44,469 nucleotides of DNA from Mucilaginibacter sp. (GCA_028287975.1 JAQBOP010000025.1:1-44469); one strand, 5' to 3'; counted from the first letter of the stretch, positions 17,139 to 25,859 are shown. Program-made: numbers and translations. Notes: generated by a model not told the origin, from the letters alone.

Positions 17139-18746
17139 TTATTTGGTTAGATGTAAAAACTGCACCAATGCCAATACCGAATCATTGATCTTACTGAACA
17201 CTAACGATGGCATTATACCCAGCGCCAGTACCACTACAGCCAATGGCAAAAGGGTTATGATCTCGCGGGTATTCAGGTCGGTTAAAGCTGCTTTCCAGAT
17301 CTCGCCGCCCTTTAAGGATACCGAACCGAAGAAAACGCGCTGCAATGTCCATAAAAAATAGCAGGCACTTAGCAAGATGCCTATCGCGCCGCAAACCGCC
17401 ATCCAATAAGGTAGCAACCCGTTTACGGACGGCGATTTAAACGCGCCGGCCAAAGAAAATGCCTCTGCTATAAATGCAGAAAATCCGGGTAAACCCAATG
17501 ACGCAAAAAACGCGATCATGATAAATACAGTATATTTTGGCATCAATGTACCTAAGCCGCGGAAATGATAGATCTCCCTGTCATGCACACGGTTATAAAC
17601 CACACCTACCAGGAAGAATAGCATGGTTGATAAGAAACCATGACTCACCATTTGTATCACCGCGCCGCTTAAGCCCTCGGCCGTTTGCGATGCAATACCC
17701 AACAGCACAAAACCCATTTGCGATACTGATGAGTAGGCAATGATCTTTTTCAGATCGCGCTGGGCCAGGGCGTTTAATGCACCATATATAATGGAGATAA
17801 CACCAAGTAGCCCGATCCAAAATGCACCTGACACAGCCACCTCCGGGAAGATGCCCAGGCAGATCCTGATAATTCCGTACCCTCCTATCTTTAACAATAT
17901 GGCTGCCAATATAATGGAAACCGGGGTTGGCGCTTCAACGTGCGCGTCGGGTAGCCAGGTATGTAACGGCACCACCGGAACCTTAATAGCGAAAGCTATA
18001 AACAGGATGATAAAACCAAGCGTACGCGCCTGTACGCCAAATAAAGTATAATGGCTTACCAACGAAAATATCGAACCGGTACTGTAATTAGCAGGGTTCA
18101 TCATTTGGATCATGTTAAACGTATGGTTGCCAGTTGACGGGTCGGTTACCGACAGGTATAAGCCGATGATCACCAGCAACATAAATACCGAACCAAACAA
18201 TGTATACAGGAAGAACTTGATAGCCGCGTACTCGCGCCTTGCACCGCCCCACATGCCAATCAGGAAATATAATGGCAACAGCATCAACTCGTAAAAAATA
18301 TAGAACAGGAAGAAATCAAGCGAACAAAACACGCCCATTATCGCCATATCCAATATCAGAAACAACACAAAGAACCCCTTTAGGTTGCTCTTTATCTCCC
18401 ACGATGCCAACGCGGCGATAACCATTACCAATGACGACATAACCAGCAACGTAATGGATACGCCGTCTATCCCCACAAAATAGTCCATCTGCATATGGCC
18501 AAGGCTACCCAGATCAAGATTGATCCACGGTACTTTCTGTACAAATTGAAACTGGCTCTCGGTTGCTATGCCACCAAAAGCTGTACCGGTCTTAAAATTA
18601 AGATACAGCATTATACTCATACCAAACTGAACCAGCGTAGCCAATAAAGTAATGTATTTAAAACTACCGCGCATGTTTGATGGTATCAAAGCAATGACGA
18701 GCCCAAACAGCAGTGGTATAAATATGAGTATGGTGAGGATGTTCAT
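17139..18746 (-). CDS. nuoM: NADH-quinone oxidoreductase subunit M
   Basis: The 535-residue antiporter-like subunit of complex I. It shows the conserved glutamate helix (FFLFYIFYELMLLPLYFLIG), the KVPVVPLHTWLPDAHVEAPT loop shared by NuoM, NuoL and Mrp antiporters, and KKIIAYSSVSQMGFVLLG. About 14 helices are expected. It lies between nuoL (8-base gap) and nuoN (1-base gap) on the minus strand. Start is ATG 18746. Confidence 0.97.
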   Translation of the reverse strand: MNILTILIFIPLLFGLVIALIPSNMRGSFKYITLLATLVQFGMSIMLYLNFKTGTAFGGIATESQFQFVQKVPWINLDLGSLGHMQMDYFVGIDGVSITLLVMSSLVMVIAALASWEIKSNLKGFFVLFLILDMAIMGVFCSLDFFLFYIFYELMLLPLYFLIGMWGGARREYAAIKFFLYTLFGSVFMLLVIIGLYLSVTDPSTGNHTFNMIQMMNPANYSTGSIFSLVSHYTLFGVQARTLGFIILFIAFAIKVPVVPLHTWLPDAHVEAPTPVSIILAAILLKIGGYGIIRICLGIFPEVAVSGAFWIGLLGVISIIYGALNALAQRDLKKIIAYSSVSQMGFVLLGIASQTAEGLSGAVIQMVSHGFLSTMLFFLVGVVYNRVHDREIYHFRGLGTLMPKYTVFIMIAFFASLGLPGFSAFIAEAFSLAGAFKSPSVNGLLPYWMAVCGAIGILLSACYFLWTLQRVFFGSVSLKGGEIWKAALTDLNTREIITLLPLAVVVLALGIMPSLVFSKINDSVLALVQFLHLTK

Positions 18747-18754
18747 TTATTAAT

Positions 18755-20812
18755 CTAAACTGTTAAATATATAATCAACGCCAGCACAATTGCCAGCATA
18801 CTAAACAAATAATATTGAACCTTACCGCCCTGGGAACGGCGCACAAAATTACCGGTTATTTGTACGATAAAGGTAAGCAGGCGCGATATTCCGTCAATAA
18901 CATAATAATCAAACCAGGCGGCTATTTTTGCAACTGATACCATGAAGTTTGCCAGGCCGTTGATAAATCCATCAATAACTTTGCGGTCTATCCATGATAA
19001 TGCCGCGCTAAGCGCCATTACCGACCGAACGATTACTTGGTTGTAAAACCTATCTATATACCATTCGCGGTAAGACAAATGGAACAAAAAGCCGGTTTGT
19101 TTAAATACCATTAATTTACGGCCCGAGTAAACCGCCCATGCCCAGTACATTAAAAACAAGCTCAATATATTTACGCCCACAGGTACTATGGTGTGGTAAA
19201 TGTTCACCCGCTCTAAATGGATAGAACCAAAACCGGTAAACAGCCAGGCGCGTTCGTACAGCACTGGGTTCAGTGAAAATATCGGGAACAACGATGCTGC
19301 CGCCAGTAGCACCAACGGCAGCTTGTATTGTAAGCCGCCATCGCTAACGTGGTATTTAACATGCGGATGGAATTGCTCCAATCTAAAATCGCCGCAAAAT
19401 ACTTTTGTTATTAACCTGACCACATAAAAAGCGGTAAGCCAGGTGGTGACAATGGCCCCTATGGGGATAAGCCTGAACCACGCGCTCTTGCTGTCAGACC
19501 AATCAACTGCTTGCACCAGGATGCCATCCTTTGATAAATAGCCTGATGTAAATGGCAAACCTATCAACGCGAAACCGGCAATAACCGCAACCCAGAAAGT
19601 AACAGGCAGCTTTTTGCGCAGGCCGCCCATGTATAAAATATTCTGCGGGTCAATATCAAGGTCATTATCATCCTTGATGTGCTGCATCTGGTGGATAACG
19701 ATACCGGCCACCAAAAATAAGGCGCATTTAAAAAACGCATGTGTCACTAAGTGAAACAATGACGATGCATAAGCACCTATCCCCATGGCCATCACCATAA
19801 AGCCTAATTGCGATATGGTGGAATATGCCAGGATGCGTTTCAGATCATTTTGTGTAAGCGCTATGGTAGCCGCCATGAACGCGGTGAAACAGCCAACTAT
19901 GGCCAGTATATCTAACTCTGTCGGAGTAAACATCGGGTAAAACCTACCTAACAAAAACACACCTGCCGCCACCATAGTAGCCGCGTGGATCAATGCAGAT
20001 ACAGATGTCGGACCCTCCATGGCATCCGGCAACCAGGTATGTAACGGGAATTGTGCCGATTTTGCGGCTACGCCTAAAAAGATCCCCCCGACGGCGACAT
20101 ATTGCCAAACGGCAGGCAAAGCACCGCCTTTGGTGACCCATAAGCCATCCTGAATAATAGATTGACTAACCAGGCCGTCCTTACTAAACAGATCAGGAAT
20201 ATCAAACGTATGGTATTGCACAAACAGAACCATGATGGCGATAAGTAAACCTACGTCGCCTATCCTGTTCATCAGGAATGCTTTTTTATTAGCCTGTGCC
20301 GCCTTTTCGCGCGTAAACCAAAAGCCTATCAGCAGGTATGATGAAAAGCCTACTAATTCCCAAAAAGCATACAGCAGGATCATGTTATTAACTACTACCA
20401 GGGCCAGCATACTAAAACAAAACAGGCCCAGGTAAATAAAGTAACGGTCATAATTATCGTCGTGCTTCATATAGGCAGTAGAATAGATATGCACCGGCAA
20501 TGCAATTACAGACACCAGCATCAATAACACAACTGATAAATTATTAAGAAAAATACCGCCATATAACTGCGTATCGCCTATAGTAAACCATAACCGCTGT
20601 ACATAAACCTCATTACCGTTCCATATTTTTATAAACACAATTACAGACAGCACACAACTTATCAAAATAGCCGCGGTAGCTATCCAACCGGATGCCTTGT
20701 TGCGCTTACCCGGTAAACAGCAATTTACCAAACAAGCAAATAGCGGCAACAATACCGTTGCTACTGCAAGGTAACTGGTGGATACATCATGGTATAGTAT
20801 TGGTGTTTTCAA
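18755..20812 (-). CDS. nuoL: NADH-quinone oxidoreductase subunit L
   Basis: The 685-residue largest membrane subunit of complex I. It has the antiporter core (AAKSAQFPLHTWLPDAMEGP; LKRILAYSTISQLGFMVMA) and a C-terminal extension that in known structures forms the long lateral helix along the membrane arm, ending in a final anchor helix (YYLFSMLAIVLALIIYL). The start is unusual: no ATG fits, and the best start is TTG at 20812, directly at the edge of the repeat 20813-21010. That repeat separates it from nuoK. The true start could lie elsewhere or have been altered by the repeat. Confidence 0.93.
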   Translation of the reverse strand: MKTPILYHDVSTSYLAVATVLLPLFACLVNCCLPGKRNKASGWIATAAILISCVLSVIVFIKIWNGNEVYVQRLWFTIGDTQLYGGIFLNNLSVVLLMLVSVIALPVHIYSTAYMKHDDNYDRYFIYLGLFCFSMLALVVVNNMILLYAFWELVGFSSYLLIGFWFTREKAAQANKKAFLMNRIGDVGLLIAIMVLFVQYHTFDIPDLFSKDGLVSQSIIQDGLWVTKGGALPAVWQYVAVGGIFLGVAAKSAQFPLHTWLPDAMEGPTSVSALIHAATMVAAGVFLLGRFYPMFTPTELDILAIVGCFTAFMAATIALTQNDLKRILAYSTISQLGFMVMAMGIGAYASSLFHLVTHAFFKCALFLVAGIVIHQMQHIKDDNDLDIDPQNILYMGGLRKKLPVTFWVAVIAGFALIGLPFTSGYLSKDGILVQAVDWSDSKSAWFRLIPIGAIVTTWLTAFYVVRLITKVFCGDFRLEQFHPHVKYHVSDGGLQYKLPLVLLAAASLFPIFSLNPVLYERAWLFTGFGSIHLERVNIYHTIVPVGVNILSLFLMYWAWAVYSGRKLMVFKQTGFLFHLSYREWYIDRFYNQVIVRSVMALSAALSWIDRKVIDGFINGLANFMVSVAKIAAWFDYYVIDGISRLLTFIVQITGNFVRRSQGGKVQYYLFSMLAIVLALIIYLTV

Positions 20813-21010
20813 TAAGCCCCCTCTAAATCTCCCCCGGTAGGGGAGACTTTATTTTATATATTAAGTTCCCCTCTTGAGAGGGGTGTGTTTGCTTGTGCGG
20901 CTGCAGGGGTGTGTTAGTCCGTATAAAAGGACACACCCCTTCCCCCTCTCAAGAGGGGAATCGCACGGGCCGCCGCTGTTGCTTATCGCTTTTATCGTCG
21001 CCCTCATCAG
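20813..21010. repeat. Three-hairpin repeat inside the nuo operon
   Basis: This 198-base gap between nuoK and nuoL holds two near-identical perfect hairpins, CCCCTCT-TG-AGAGGGG (20868-20883) and CCCCTCT-CA-AGAGGGG (20943-20958). Between them lies GGGGTGTGT (20906-20914), which pairs with ACACACCCC (20931-20939). A further TCTCCCC/GGGGAGA pair sits at 20828-20846. All other nuoI-N gene spacings in the run except nuoH/nuoI are under 10 bases, so this looks inserted. It would form stable RNA hairpins in the operon transcript. Confidence 0.8.
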
Positions 21011-21316
21011 CTAATCCTTCAACCCATCGATCTTACCCGGATCAATAGTTTTGTATTTTTTATAAATGTTTAGTATAATGGCCAAAGCCACCGCAGTTGT
21101 CGCAGCAGCTAACACAATGGCAAACAGGGCAAATATTTGTCCGCCGTTGGCTATTTTGTCAAACTTGCCAAAAGCTACCAGGTTTAATATGGCGGCGTTT
21201 AACATCAGTTCTATCCCTATTAAAATTTGTATGGCGTTGTGCTTGGTTATGATCATATACAAGCCGATACAAAACAACGAGGCGCTGACGATCAGGAAAT
21301 CGGTTAACGTGATCAT
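21011..21316 (-). CDS. nuoK: NADH-quinone oxidoreductase subunit K
   Basis: A 101-residue, three-helix membrane subunit. The conserved glutamates of NuoK are visible in NAIQILIGIELMLNAAILN (second helix) and in the surrounding helices, and VAFGKF and QIFALFAIVLAAATTAVALA follow. Start ATG 21316 overlaps the nuoJ stop in an ATGA arrangement, which implies coupled translation. The 3' side meets the repeat region. Confidence 0.96.
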   Translation of the reverse strand: MITLTDFLIVSASLFCIGLYMIITKHNAIQILIGIELMLNAAILNLVAFGKFDKIANGGQIFALFAIVLAAATTAVALAIILNIYKKYKTIDPGKIDGLKD

Positions 21317-21864
21317 ATTGCCCCACGCTCCTTTCTTGCCAAATGCGCGGCGCCTACCAACGCCATCATCAATAAAATAGATATGGCCTCAAATGGCAAC
21401 AAATACCGTGTCATTAAATTAATGCCGATATTATCTACCATTAAATCAGTTGGCTTTATGGCTGCATTTGCCGCAGTAACCTGTTTTATCCACGGCAAAT
21501 TATTAACATCTGTTTTAAGCACTACATTTACCATCACCACAAAAAACAGCGAAGCCAATAGTAACGCAGGTAATTTACCAACACTAATGAATTTGCCTTT
21601 TTGCTGCGCCAAAACATCCAATGTCTCTTTGCCTGACAGCATAAAGGCAAATAGTATCAATACTAACACACCGCCTACATATATCACAATCTGGGTTACC
21701 GCCACAAAATCGGCAAGAGCCAGTACGTACAAACCGGCTAATCCAAACAGTGTGATAAAGAACATAAATATGGAGCGCACCAGGTTTTTACTGCTCGCCA
21801 CAAACAGCGCTGACGCAACCACAACAAAAGCCATCACATAGAAAAGTATTTGAGCTACGTTCAT
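21313..21864 (-). CDS. nuoJ: NADH-quinone oxidoreductase subunit J
   Basis: A 183-residue membrane subunit with five predicted helices. FFITLFGLAGLYVLALADFV and TQIVIYVGGVLVLILFAFML match the conserved NuoJ core, where helix 3 contains a pi-bulge and takes part in coupling. It overlaps nuoI (stop/start ATGA at 21861-21864) and nuoK in the same manner. Start is ATG 21864. Confidence 0.95.
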   Translation of the reverse strand: MNVAQILFYVMAFVVVASALFVASSKNLVRSIFMFFITLFGLAGLYVLALADFVAVTQIVIYVGGVLVLILFAFMLSGKETLDVLAQQKGKFISVGKLPALLLASLFFVVMVNVVLKTDVNNLPWIKQVTAANAAIKPTDLMVDNIGINLMTRYLLPFEAISILLMMALVGAAHLARKERGAI

Positions 21865-22451
21865 GCGTCGCTCTCCTTTTTATTCATGGCCGCTAATTTT
21901 GCAGCTTGCCTTTCGGCTAACTGGTTCTCTAAGAGTTGCCTTTTTTCGGCAGCTACTTCGGGCGCCATATCAGCAAATTCGTAATTCAGGTTCTTCAGCT
22001 CGAAAACACTTTTATCGTATTGGTTAGTCATCACAATACACTCTGTCGGGCACACTATGGTACACAGGCCGCAGTACATGCATTTAGCCATGTCAATATC
22101 AAACTTAGCTGCATATAGCAGTTTCTTTGATCCATCAGATGTTTCGCCGATCGAACCGGTGGTGGATTTTATCGACTCGATAGTGATACAATCAACCGGG
22201 CAAATTTTAGCACAAAGGTCGCATACGATGCAATCATCCATTTCTACATCCAGCTGGTAGCGGCCCACTTCGGGCACCGGCAGTTTTTGGTGCGGATATT
22301 GGATAGTATTGGTCCGTTCATCCAATTGCTTAAAATAATTATCATCGCTCACAGAAATCACTTCCCGTTTGGCGTTACCCGCAAACAGGTGCCTGAAAGT
22401 AAGGGTTAACCCCTTCCAGGCTGTGATAAATCCGTTTATTGCTTTGTTCAT
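21861..22451 (-). CDS. nuoI: NADH-quinone oxidoreductase subunit I (two 4Fe-4S clusters)
   Basis: This 196-residue peripheral subunit carries clusters N6a and N6b that pass electrons toward the quinone. The cysteine sets are C74-xx-C77-xx-C80-xxx-C84-P and C124-xx-C127-xx-C130-xxx-C134-P. The N-terminal part includes an amphipathic stretch GFITAWKGLTLTFRHLFAG that contacts NuoH and the membrane. The C-terminal tail is charged and Ala/Glu/Gln-rich. Start is ATG 22451, just after a 20-base-period tandem repeat in the nuoH-nuoI spacer. Confidence 0.97.
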   Translation of the reverse strand: MNKAINGFITAWKGLTLTFRHLFAGNAKREVISVSDDNYFKQLDERTNTIQYPHQKLPVPEVGRYQLDVEMDDCIVCDLCAKICPVDCITIESIKSTTGSIGETSDGSKKLLYAAKFDIDMAKCMYCGLCTIVCPTECIVMTNQYDKSVFELKNLNYEFADMAPEVAAEKRQLLENQLAERQAAKLAAMNKKESDA

Positions 22452-22551
22452 TTTTTTGATTACACCGATTATTTTTTGATTACACCGATCTGCAATTCAC
22501 TAATTTTTAACTTTTAAATTCGAAATCGAACATTCGAAATTCGAAATAACC
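22452..22551. repeat. Tandem and TTCGAA-word repeats in the nuoH-nuoI spacer
   Basis: Two identical 18-base units TTTTTTGATTACACCGAT occur at 22452-22469 and 22472-22489 (period 20). At 22517-22547 there is a run of AATTCGAAATCGAAC followed by ATTCGAAATTCGAAAT, a word also found at 41282-41377. Other boundaries in the operon are tight, so this 100-base gap is likely acquired. Confidence 0.7.
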
Positions 22552-23622
22552 TCACATCAACCACAACCGCCATACGCCTGATATCAGCATACATAAAAAT
22601 GCCAGGGGTGTCAACACCTTCCAGCATAAATTCATTAACTGATCAACTCGTAAACGGGGTAAGGTCCATCTTATCCACATTTGTATCGCCACCAGTGTCA
22701 ACGTCTTTGCGAGGATCCAGAATATTCCAAATCCGGTTCCGGTTGTCCAGGTTGCCAGTTGTACGGCACCTATGTTTGGCAGCGGCGTATTCCACGCACC
22801 TAAAAACAAGATCACCCCAACCATCGATACCAGGAACATCATGGCGTATTCTGCTAAGAACACCAGCGCAAATTGCAGGCCAGTAAACTCGGTATGAAAA
22901 CCGGCTACCAGTTCTGATTCTGCTTCGGGGATATCAAACGGTGCCCGGTTACTTTCGGCTAACGAGGCTATAAAGTAAATCACAAATGCTATAATCAGAT
23001 GCGGCGCCCTAAAAACATTCCACGCCAGTATTCCACCTGTTGAAGATACATCCCAAAAACCTAAAAATTTTGTTTTTTCTGCGGATAAGATGCCTTGCTG
23101 TAAAGAAATATCCTGTAGATTTAAAGTTTGCGCTATCATCACTACCGATATTAAGGCAAACCCGGCAGGGATCTCGTAAGATATGATCTGCGCGGCTGAT
23201 CGCATGGCACCAAGTATTGAATATTTATTGTTTGATCCCCAGCCGGCCATTAATATGCCCAGCGTTTCGATAGAGATAATGGCTAAAATATAATACAGAC
23301 CTATATTGATATTGGCCGGTGCAAACCCTGGCGCCCACGGCAGCGCTGCAAAACCCAGGTAAACTGCTACAAAAATAATGACCGGCGCCATCAGGAAAAG
23401 TACCTTATCGGCAGCTGCAGGTATAATAAGTTCTTTTTGGATGAGTTTCATTATATCTGCCAGCGTTTGCAGCATACCAAATTTACCTACCTCGGTTGGG
23501 CCAAGCCTATCCTGTATAAAAGCAGATAGTTTACGTTCGGCATATACGCCAAATAAGGTAAACAGGGCTACAAAAGCAAATAAGCCTATCGCAATAATGA
23601 AATATGTAATGTAAAAGTTCAA
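22552..23622 (-). CDS. nuoH: NADH-quinone oxidoreductase subunit H
   Basis: The 356-residue membrane subunit forms the floor of the quinone chamber and links the peripheral and membrane arms. Key stretches are [20 protein letters not shown] near the N-terminus, [14 protein letters not shown], and [20 protein letters not shown], the loop facing quinone. The best start is TTG 23622 (M-N-F-Y-I-T-Y-F). An upstream ATG on the same strand is out of frame and soon stops. Genes nuoA-G are expected upstream in a standard operon but are not here; instead a 669-base noncoding repeat region precedes it. Confidence 0.95.
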   Translation of the reverse strand: MNFYITYFIIAIGLFAFVALFTLFGVYAERKLSAFIQDRLGPTEVGKFGMLQTLADIMKLIQKELIIPAAADKVLFLMAPVIIFVAVYLGFAALPWAPGFAPANINIGLYYILAIISIETLGILMAGWGSNNKYSILGAMRSAAQIISYEIPAGFALISVVMIAQTLNLQDISLQQGILSAEKTKFLGFWDVSSTGGILAWNVFRAPHLIIAFVIYFIASLAESNRAPFDIPEAESELVAGFHTEFTGLQFALVFLAEYAMMFLVSMVGVILFLGAWNTPLPNIGAVQLATWTTGTGFGIFWILAKTLTLVAIQMWIRWTLPRLRVDQLMNLCWKVLTPLAFLCMLISGVWRLWLM

Positions 23623-23829
23623 CCGGTTTGCTTTAGCTGCAAACTTAATAAATTTTGAATTGATTGAGTTGGATTGCGCTCATAAAGTTGACCAAGCCGG
23701 TAGGAGTTATTATAAATCATCTATATATACCGTTCCCCGTATGTCTGTGTATCTTCTCCTATATCTGTATACCTTCTCCGGATACATGGCTAATTCACAC
23801 CCAATTTTTTGTCAGGCACGTTTTCCAAT

Positions 23830-24224
23830 GACCCGTTAGGGTCTATCCTTTTGTAGCCAATGAAAAGGGAAACCATCAGCCCCATAGGTGGCTGCCCTTT
23901 ATCGCCGCTCCATTTTCAGTAATATCAGCATTAAATATTACCAATCTGTCGGTTGGGTAGCCTCTCCGGGCAATGTCATTAAGTTAAGCAACACCGTAGG
24001 TGTTAAAGGTCGGTAGCAGAAAAAAGCAAACAAAAAATTCGTGCCGTCAGGTACGAAACTTGCGAAGTCGCGTACCTAACGGCACGCTATAATTCTATAT
24101 TTATTTTCCTACCGACGTTTTGCGCCTACGGCGCATATGAGATACCTCTTAACTTAATGACATTGCTCGATGAGGCAAAGCATTTTTTGATGTTTTTTCT
24201 ACAAAGGGGTAGAGCCTATGGCTC
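23830..24224. repeat. Structured intergenic repeat, long copy with nested element
   Basis: This matches the compact copy at 5384-5555. Outer arms are TCTATCCTTTTGTAG (23842-23856) and CTACAAAGGGGTAGA (24199-24213), pairing with two wobble-type changes. Inner GGCTGCCC pairs with GGGTAGCC (23955-23962). Mini-hairpins are GACCC-GTTA-GGGTC (23830-23843), AGCC-CCATAGGT-GGCT (23878-23893) and GAGCC-TAT-GGCTC (24212-24224). Between the inner arm and the right outer arm an extra 195-base inverted-repeat element is present (23971-24165). Confidence 0.78.
23971..24165. repeat. Nested MITE-like inverted repeat
   Basis: Perfect 18-base ends CAATGTCATTAAGTTAAG (23971-23988) and CTTAACTTAATGACATTG (24148-24165) enclose a second pair CGGTAG/CTACCG (24011-24016 and 24109-24114) and a third pair GTGCCGTCAGGTACG (24041-24055) with CGTACCTAACGGCAC (24071-24085, one mismatch). 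The loop is ACTT-GCG-AAGT. Side hairpins AACACC-GTA-GGTGTT (23990-24004) and TGCGCC-TAC-GGCGCA (24121-24135) sit on each arm. There is no coding capacity. Confidence 0.78.
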
Positions 24225-24291
24225 ATCTTTTTTATCCGTTTTAAACTTATGGGATACTATATTATCTTTTGTAGAATACCTGTTTAATGTC

Positions 24292-25125
24292 TTATCTACA
24301 ACTAAACTCCGTAACCGACACAAATGATGATGTTACCGGCGCGGCGAAGAACCGCGAGGCATGGCGGTCAAACTCGGCAGTGTCATCGGTCGTATAAAAT
24401 TCGCGGGTGCCTTGTTTACTTATTTTTTGCTCCAGGTCGGGATGTCGCTGCAGGTAGTCGGCCAGACTTTTAGCTACAATATCGCCCTGAGCCACTACAT
24501 TTACGTGTGCAGGCAAATGCGCTTTTATTTTATCCTGCAATAAAGGATAATGGGTACAGGCTAACAAAAGGGTATCAATATTTGCAGACTGTGCCATAAT
24601 CTGATCAAGGTATTCTTTTATAAAAAAGTCTGATCCGGGCTTTTCATACTCGCCGCTTTCAACCAAAGGTACCCATAACGGGCAGGCTTGTTGATAAACC
24701 TTCAGCTCGGGGAAGAATTTTTGGATCTCAATTAAATACGATTCTGATTGTACAGTGCCCGTAGTACCTAACACCCCTATCTCCTTTGTTGTAGAATAAT
24801 CGCCTATAACCTCGGCAGTAGGCCGTATTACACCCAAGACCCTTTTTGTTGGATCAAGGCCCAGCATATCTTTTTGCTGAATAGTACGCAAAGCTTTTGC
24901 CGATGCTGTATTACAAGCCAGTATAATTAAAGGACAATCCTGCTTAAACAGCCATTGTACACATTCCCAGGTATATTGATGGATGGTTTTAAACGAGCGG
25001 TTGCCATACGGTGCACGACTGTTATCGCCCAAATAAATATAATCATACCCCGGCAGTTGCTCTGCAATAGAACGGAAAACGGTTAATCCGCCTATCCCGG
25101 AATCAAATATACCTATGGGCTTCAT
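24292..25125 (-). CDS. murI: Glutamate racemase
   Basis: The 277-residue enzyme interconverts L- and D-glutamate for peptidoglycan. The D8-S9-G10 motif (IGIFDSGIGGLTV) is followed by GDNSRAPYG. The two catalytic cysteines are C71 (ILACNTASA) and C190 (LLACTHYPLL). Length and order match MurI. Start is ATG 25125. A terminator lies between it and the preceding skp gene, so it is probably transcribed on its own. Confidence 0.96.
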   Translation of the reverse strand: MKPIGIFDSGIGGLTVFRSIAEQLPGYDYIYLGDNSRAPYGNRSFKTIHQYTWECVQWLFKQDCPLIILACNTASAKALRTIQQKDMLGLDPTKRVLGVIRPTAEVIGDYSTTKEIGVLGTTGTVQSESYLIEIQKFFPELKVYQQACPLWVPLVESGEYEKPGSDFFIKEYLDQIMAQSANIDTLLLACTHYPLLQDKIKAHLPAHVNVVAQGDIVAKSLADYLQRHPDLEQKISKQGTREFYTTDDTAEFDRHASRFFAAPVTSSFVSVTEFSCR

Positions 25126-25219
25126 TTTGCGAAGATTAGCTATTGAAGATTAAAGACTGGTGACTTGCAATTTCTGCATAATCAAAAAAATTAATTTAAA
25201 ATCTGTGATCCAAAAATAG

Positions 25220-25252
25220 AAAAAGCGCCCCGTATAACAGGGCGCTTTTTTT
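25220..25252 (-). terminator. Intrinsic terminator after the skp genes
   Basis: AAAAAGCGCCC (25220-25230) and GGGCGCTTTTT (25240-25250) form an 11-base stem with a 9-base loop and T runs on both sides. It ends the minus-strand envelope operon 18 bases after the stop of the second skp-like gene. Confidence 0.92.
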
Positions 25253-25269
25253 TAAATGTATTATTTAAA

Positions 25270-25806
25270 TTATTTTGTACCTACAGGAGCACCTGCGCCT
25301 AAGCCCAATTTAGCTTTTACAGGAGCGATCAGATCATCAGCCGGTGGAGATACCAGTAAAGATGTTTGTGATGAATCTAATACATAAGTAAATCCTTTTT
25401 CTTTTGCTACTTCTGTAATTGCGTTGTGAACTTTGTCAAGTATTGGTTTCATCAGCTCATTACCTTTAGCTTCAACTTGTTGCTGAGCATTAGTTTGATA
25501 ATCCTGAGCGCGTTTTTGCAGGTCTGCCAATTCGCTTTGTTTAGCGGTTTTTACTGCATCGGACATGGTTGCTTGTTTGGCTTGGTAATCTGCGCTTTTT
25601 GTTTGCAATTCATTGCCCATGCCTTGCAATACATCTACAAAAGTCTTTTTAAAAGCATCTATTTGGGTATTAACGGTCTTAAGCTCGGGCATTGCCTGAA
25701 CAAGGTCGTTAGTATTGATGTATCCAATTTTTGTTTGTGCCTTGGCAAAGTTGCCCATCGATATCATGCATACTGCAACTAAAGCAACTTTAAATAGTTT
25801 TTTCAT
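25270..25806 (-). CDS. Periplasmic chaperone, OmpH/Skp family (copy 2 of the pair)
   Basis: This 178-residue protein has a signal peptide (MKKLFKVALVAVCMISMGNF, then AKAQ, cleaved near residue 24). The mature start KIGYINTNDLVQAMPEL is typical of Skp. A long coiled coil rich in K, Q, A and E covers about residues 45-125. The end strand FTYVLDSSQTSLLVSPPADD closes the body domain. Skp trimers hold unfolded outer-membrane proteins on the way to BamA, whose gene is two genes upstream in the same transcript. The C-terminal tail is Gly/Ala/Pro rich. Confidence 0.9.
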   Translation of the reverse strand: MKKLFKVALVAVCMISMGNFAKAQTKIGYINTNDLVQAMPELKTVNTQIDAFKKTFVDVLQGMGNELQTKSADYQAKQATMSDAVKTAKQSELADLQKRAQDYQTNAQQQVEAKGNELMKPILDKVHNAITEVAKEKGFTYVLDSSQTSLLVSPPADDLIAPVKAKLGLGAGAPVGTK

Positions 25807-25859
25807 TGTTTTTTTGTTCTGTTTAATTTAATTAATGTGCGATTATATATATAATAATT

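Larger units (their letters stand above)
23623..24291. other. 669-base noncoding region between nuoH and murI
   Basis: No frame here resembles a gene. The left part (23623-23829) is AT-rich with short imperfect repeats (TCTGTGTATCTTCTCCTATA and TCTGTATACCTTCTCCGGATA). The right part (23830-24224) holds the long copy of the structured repeat. The rest (24225-24291) shows nothing recognisable. Confidence 0.7.

Noticed and set aside
16188..18421. Several plus-strand frames opposite nuoN and nuoM
   Set aside because: Antisense to strongly conserved genes, with composition reflecting the complement of hydrophobic codons.
20868..20958. Internal terminator ending the nuo operon after nuoK
   Set aside because: The hairpins are GC-rich but lack a clear T run immediately after on the minus strand, so I list them as a repeat rather than a terminator.
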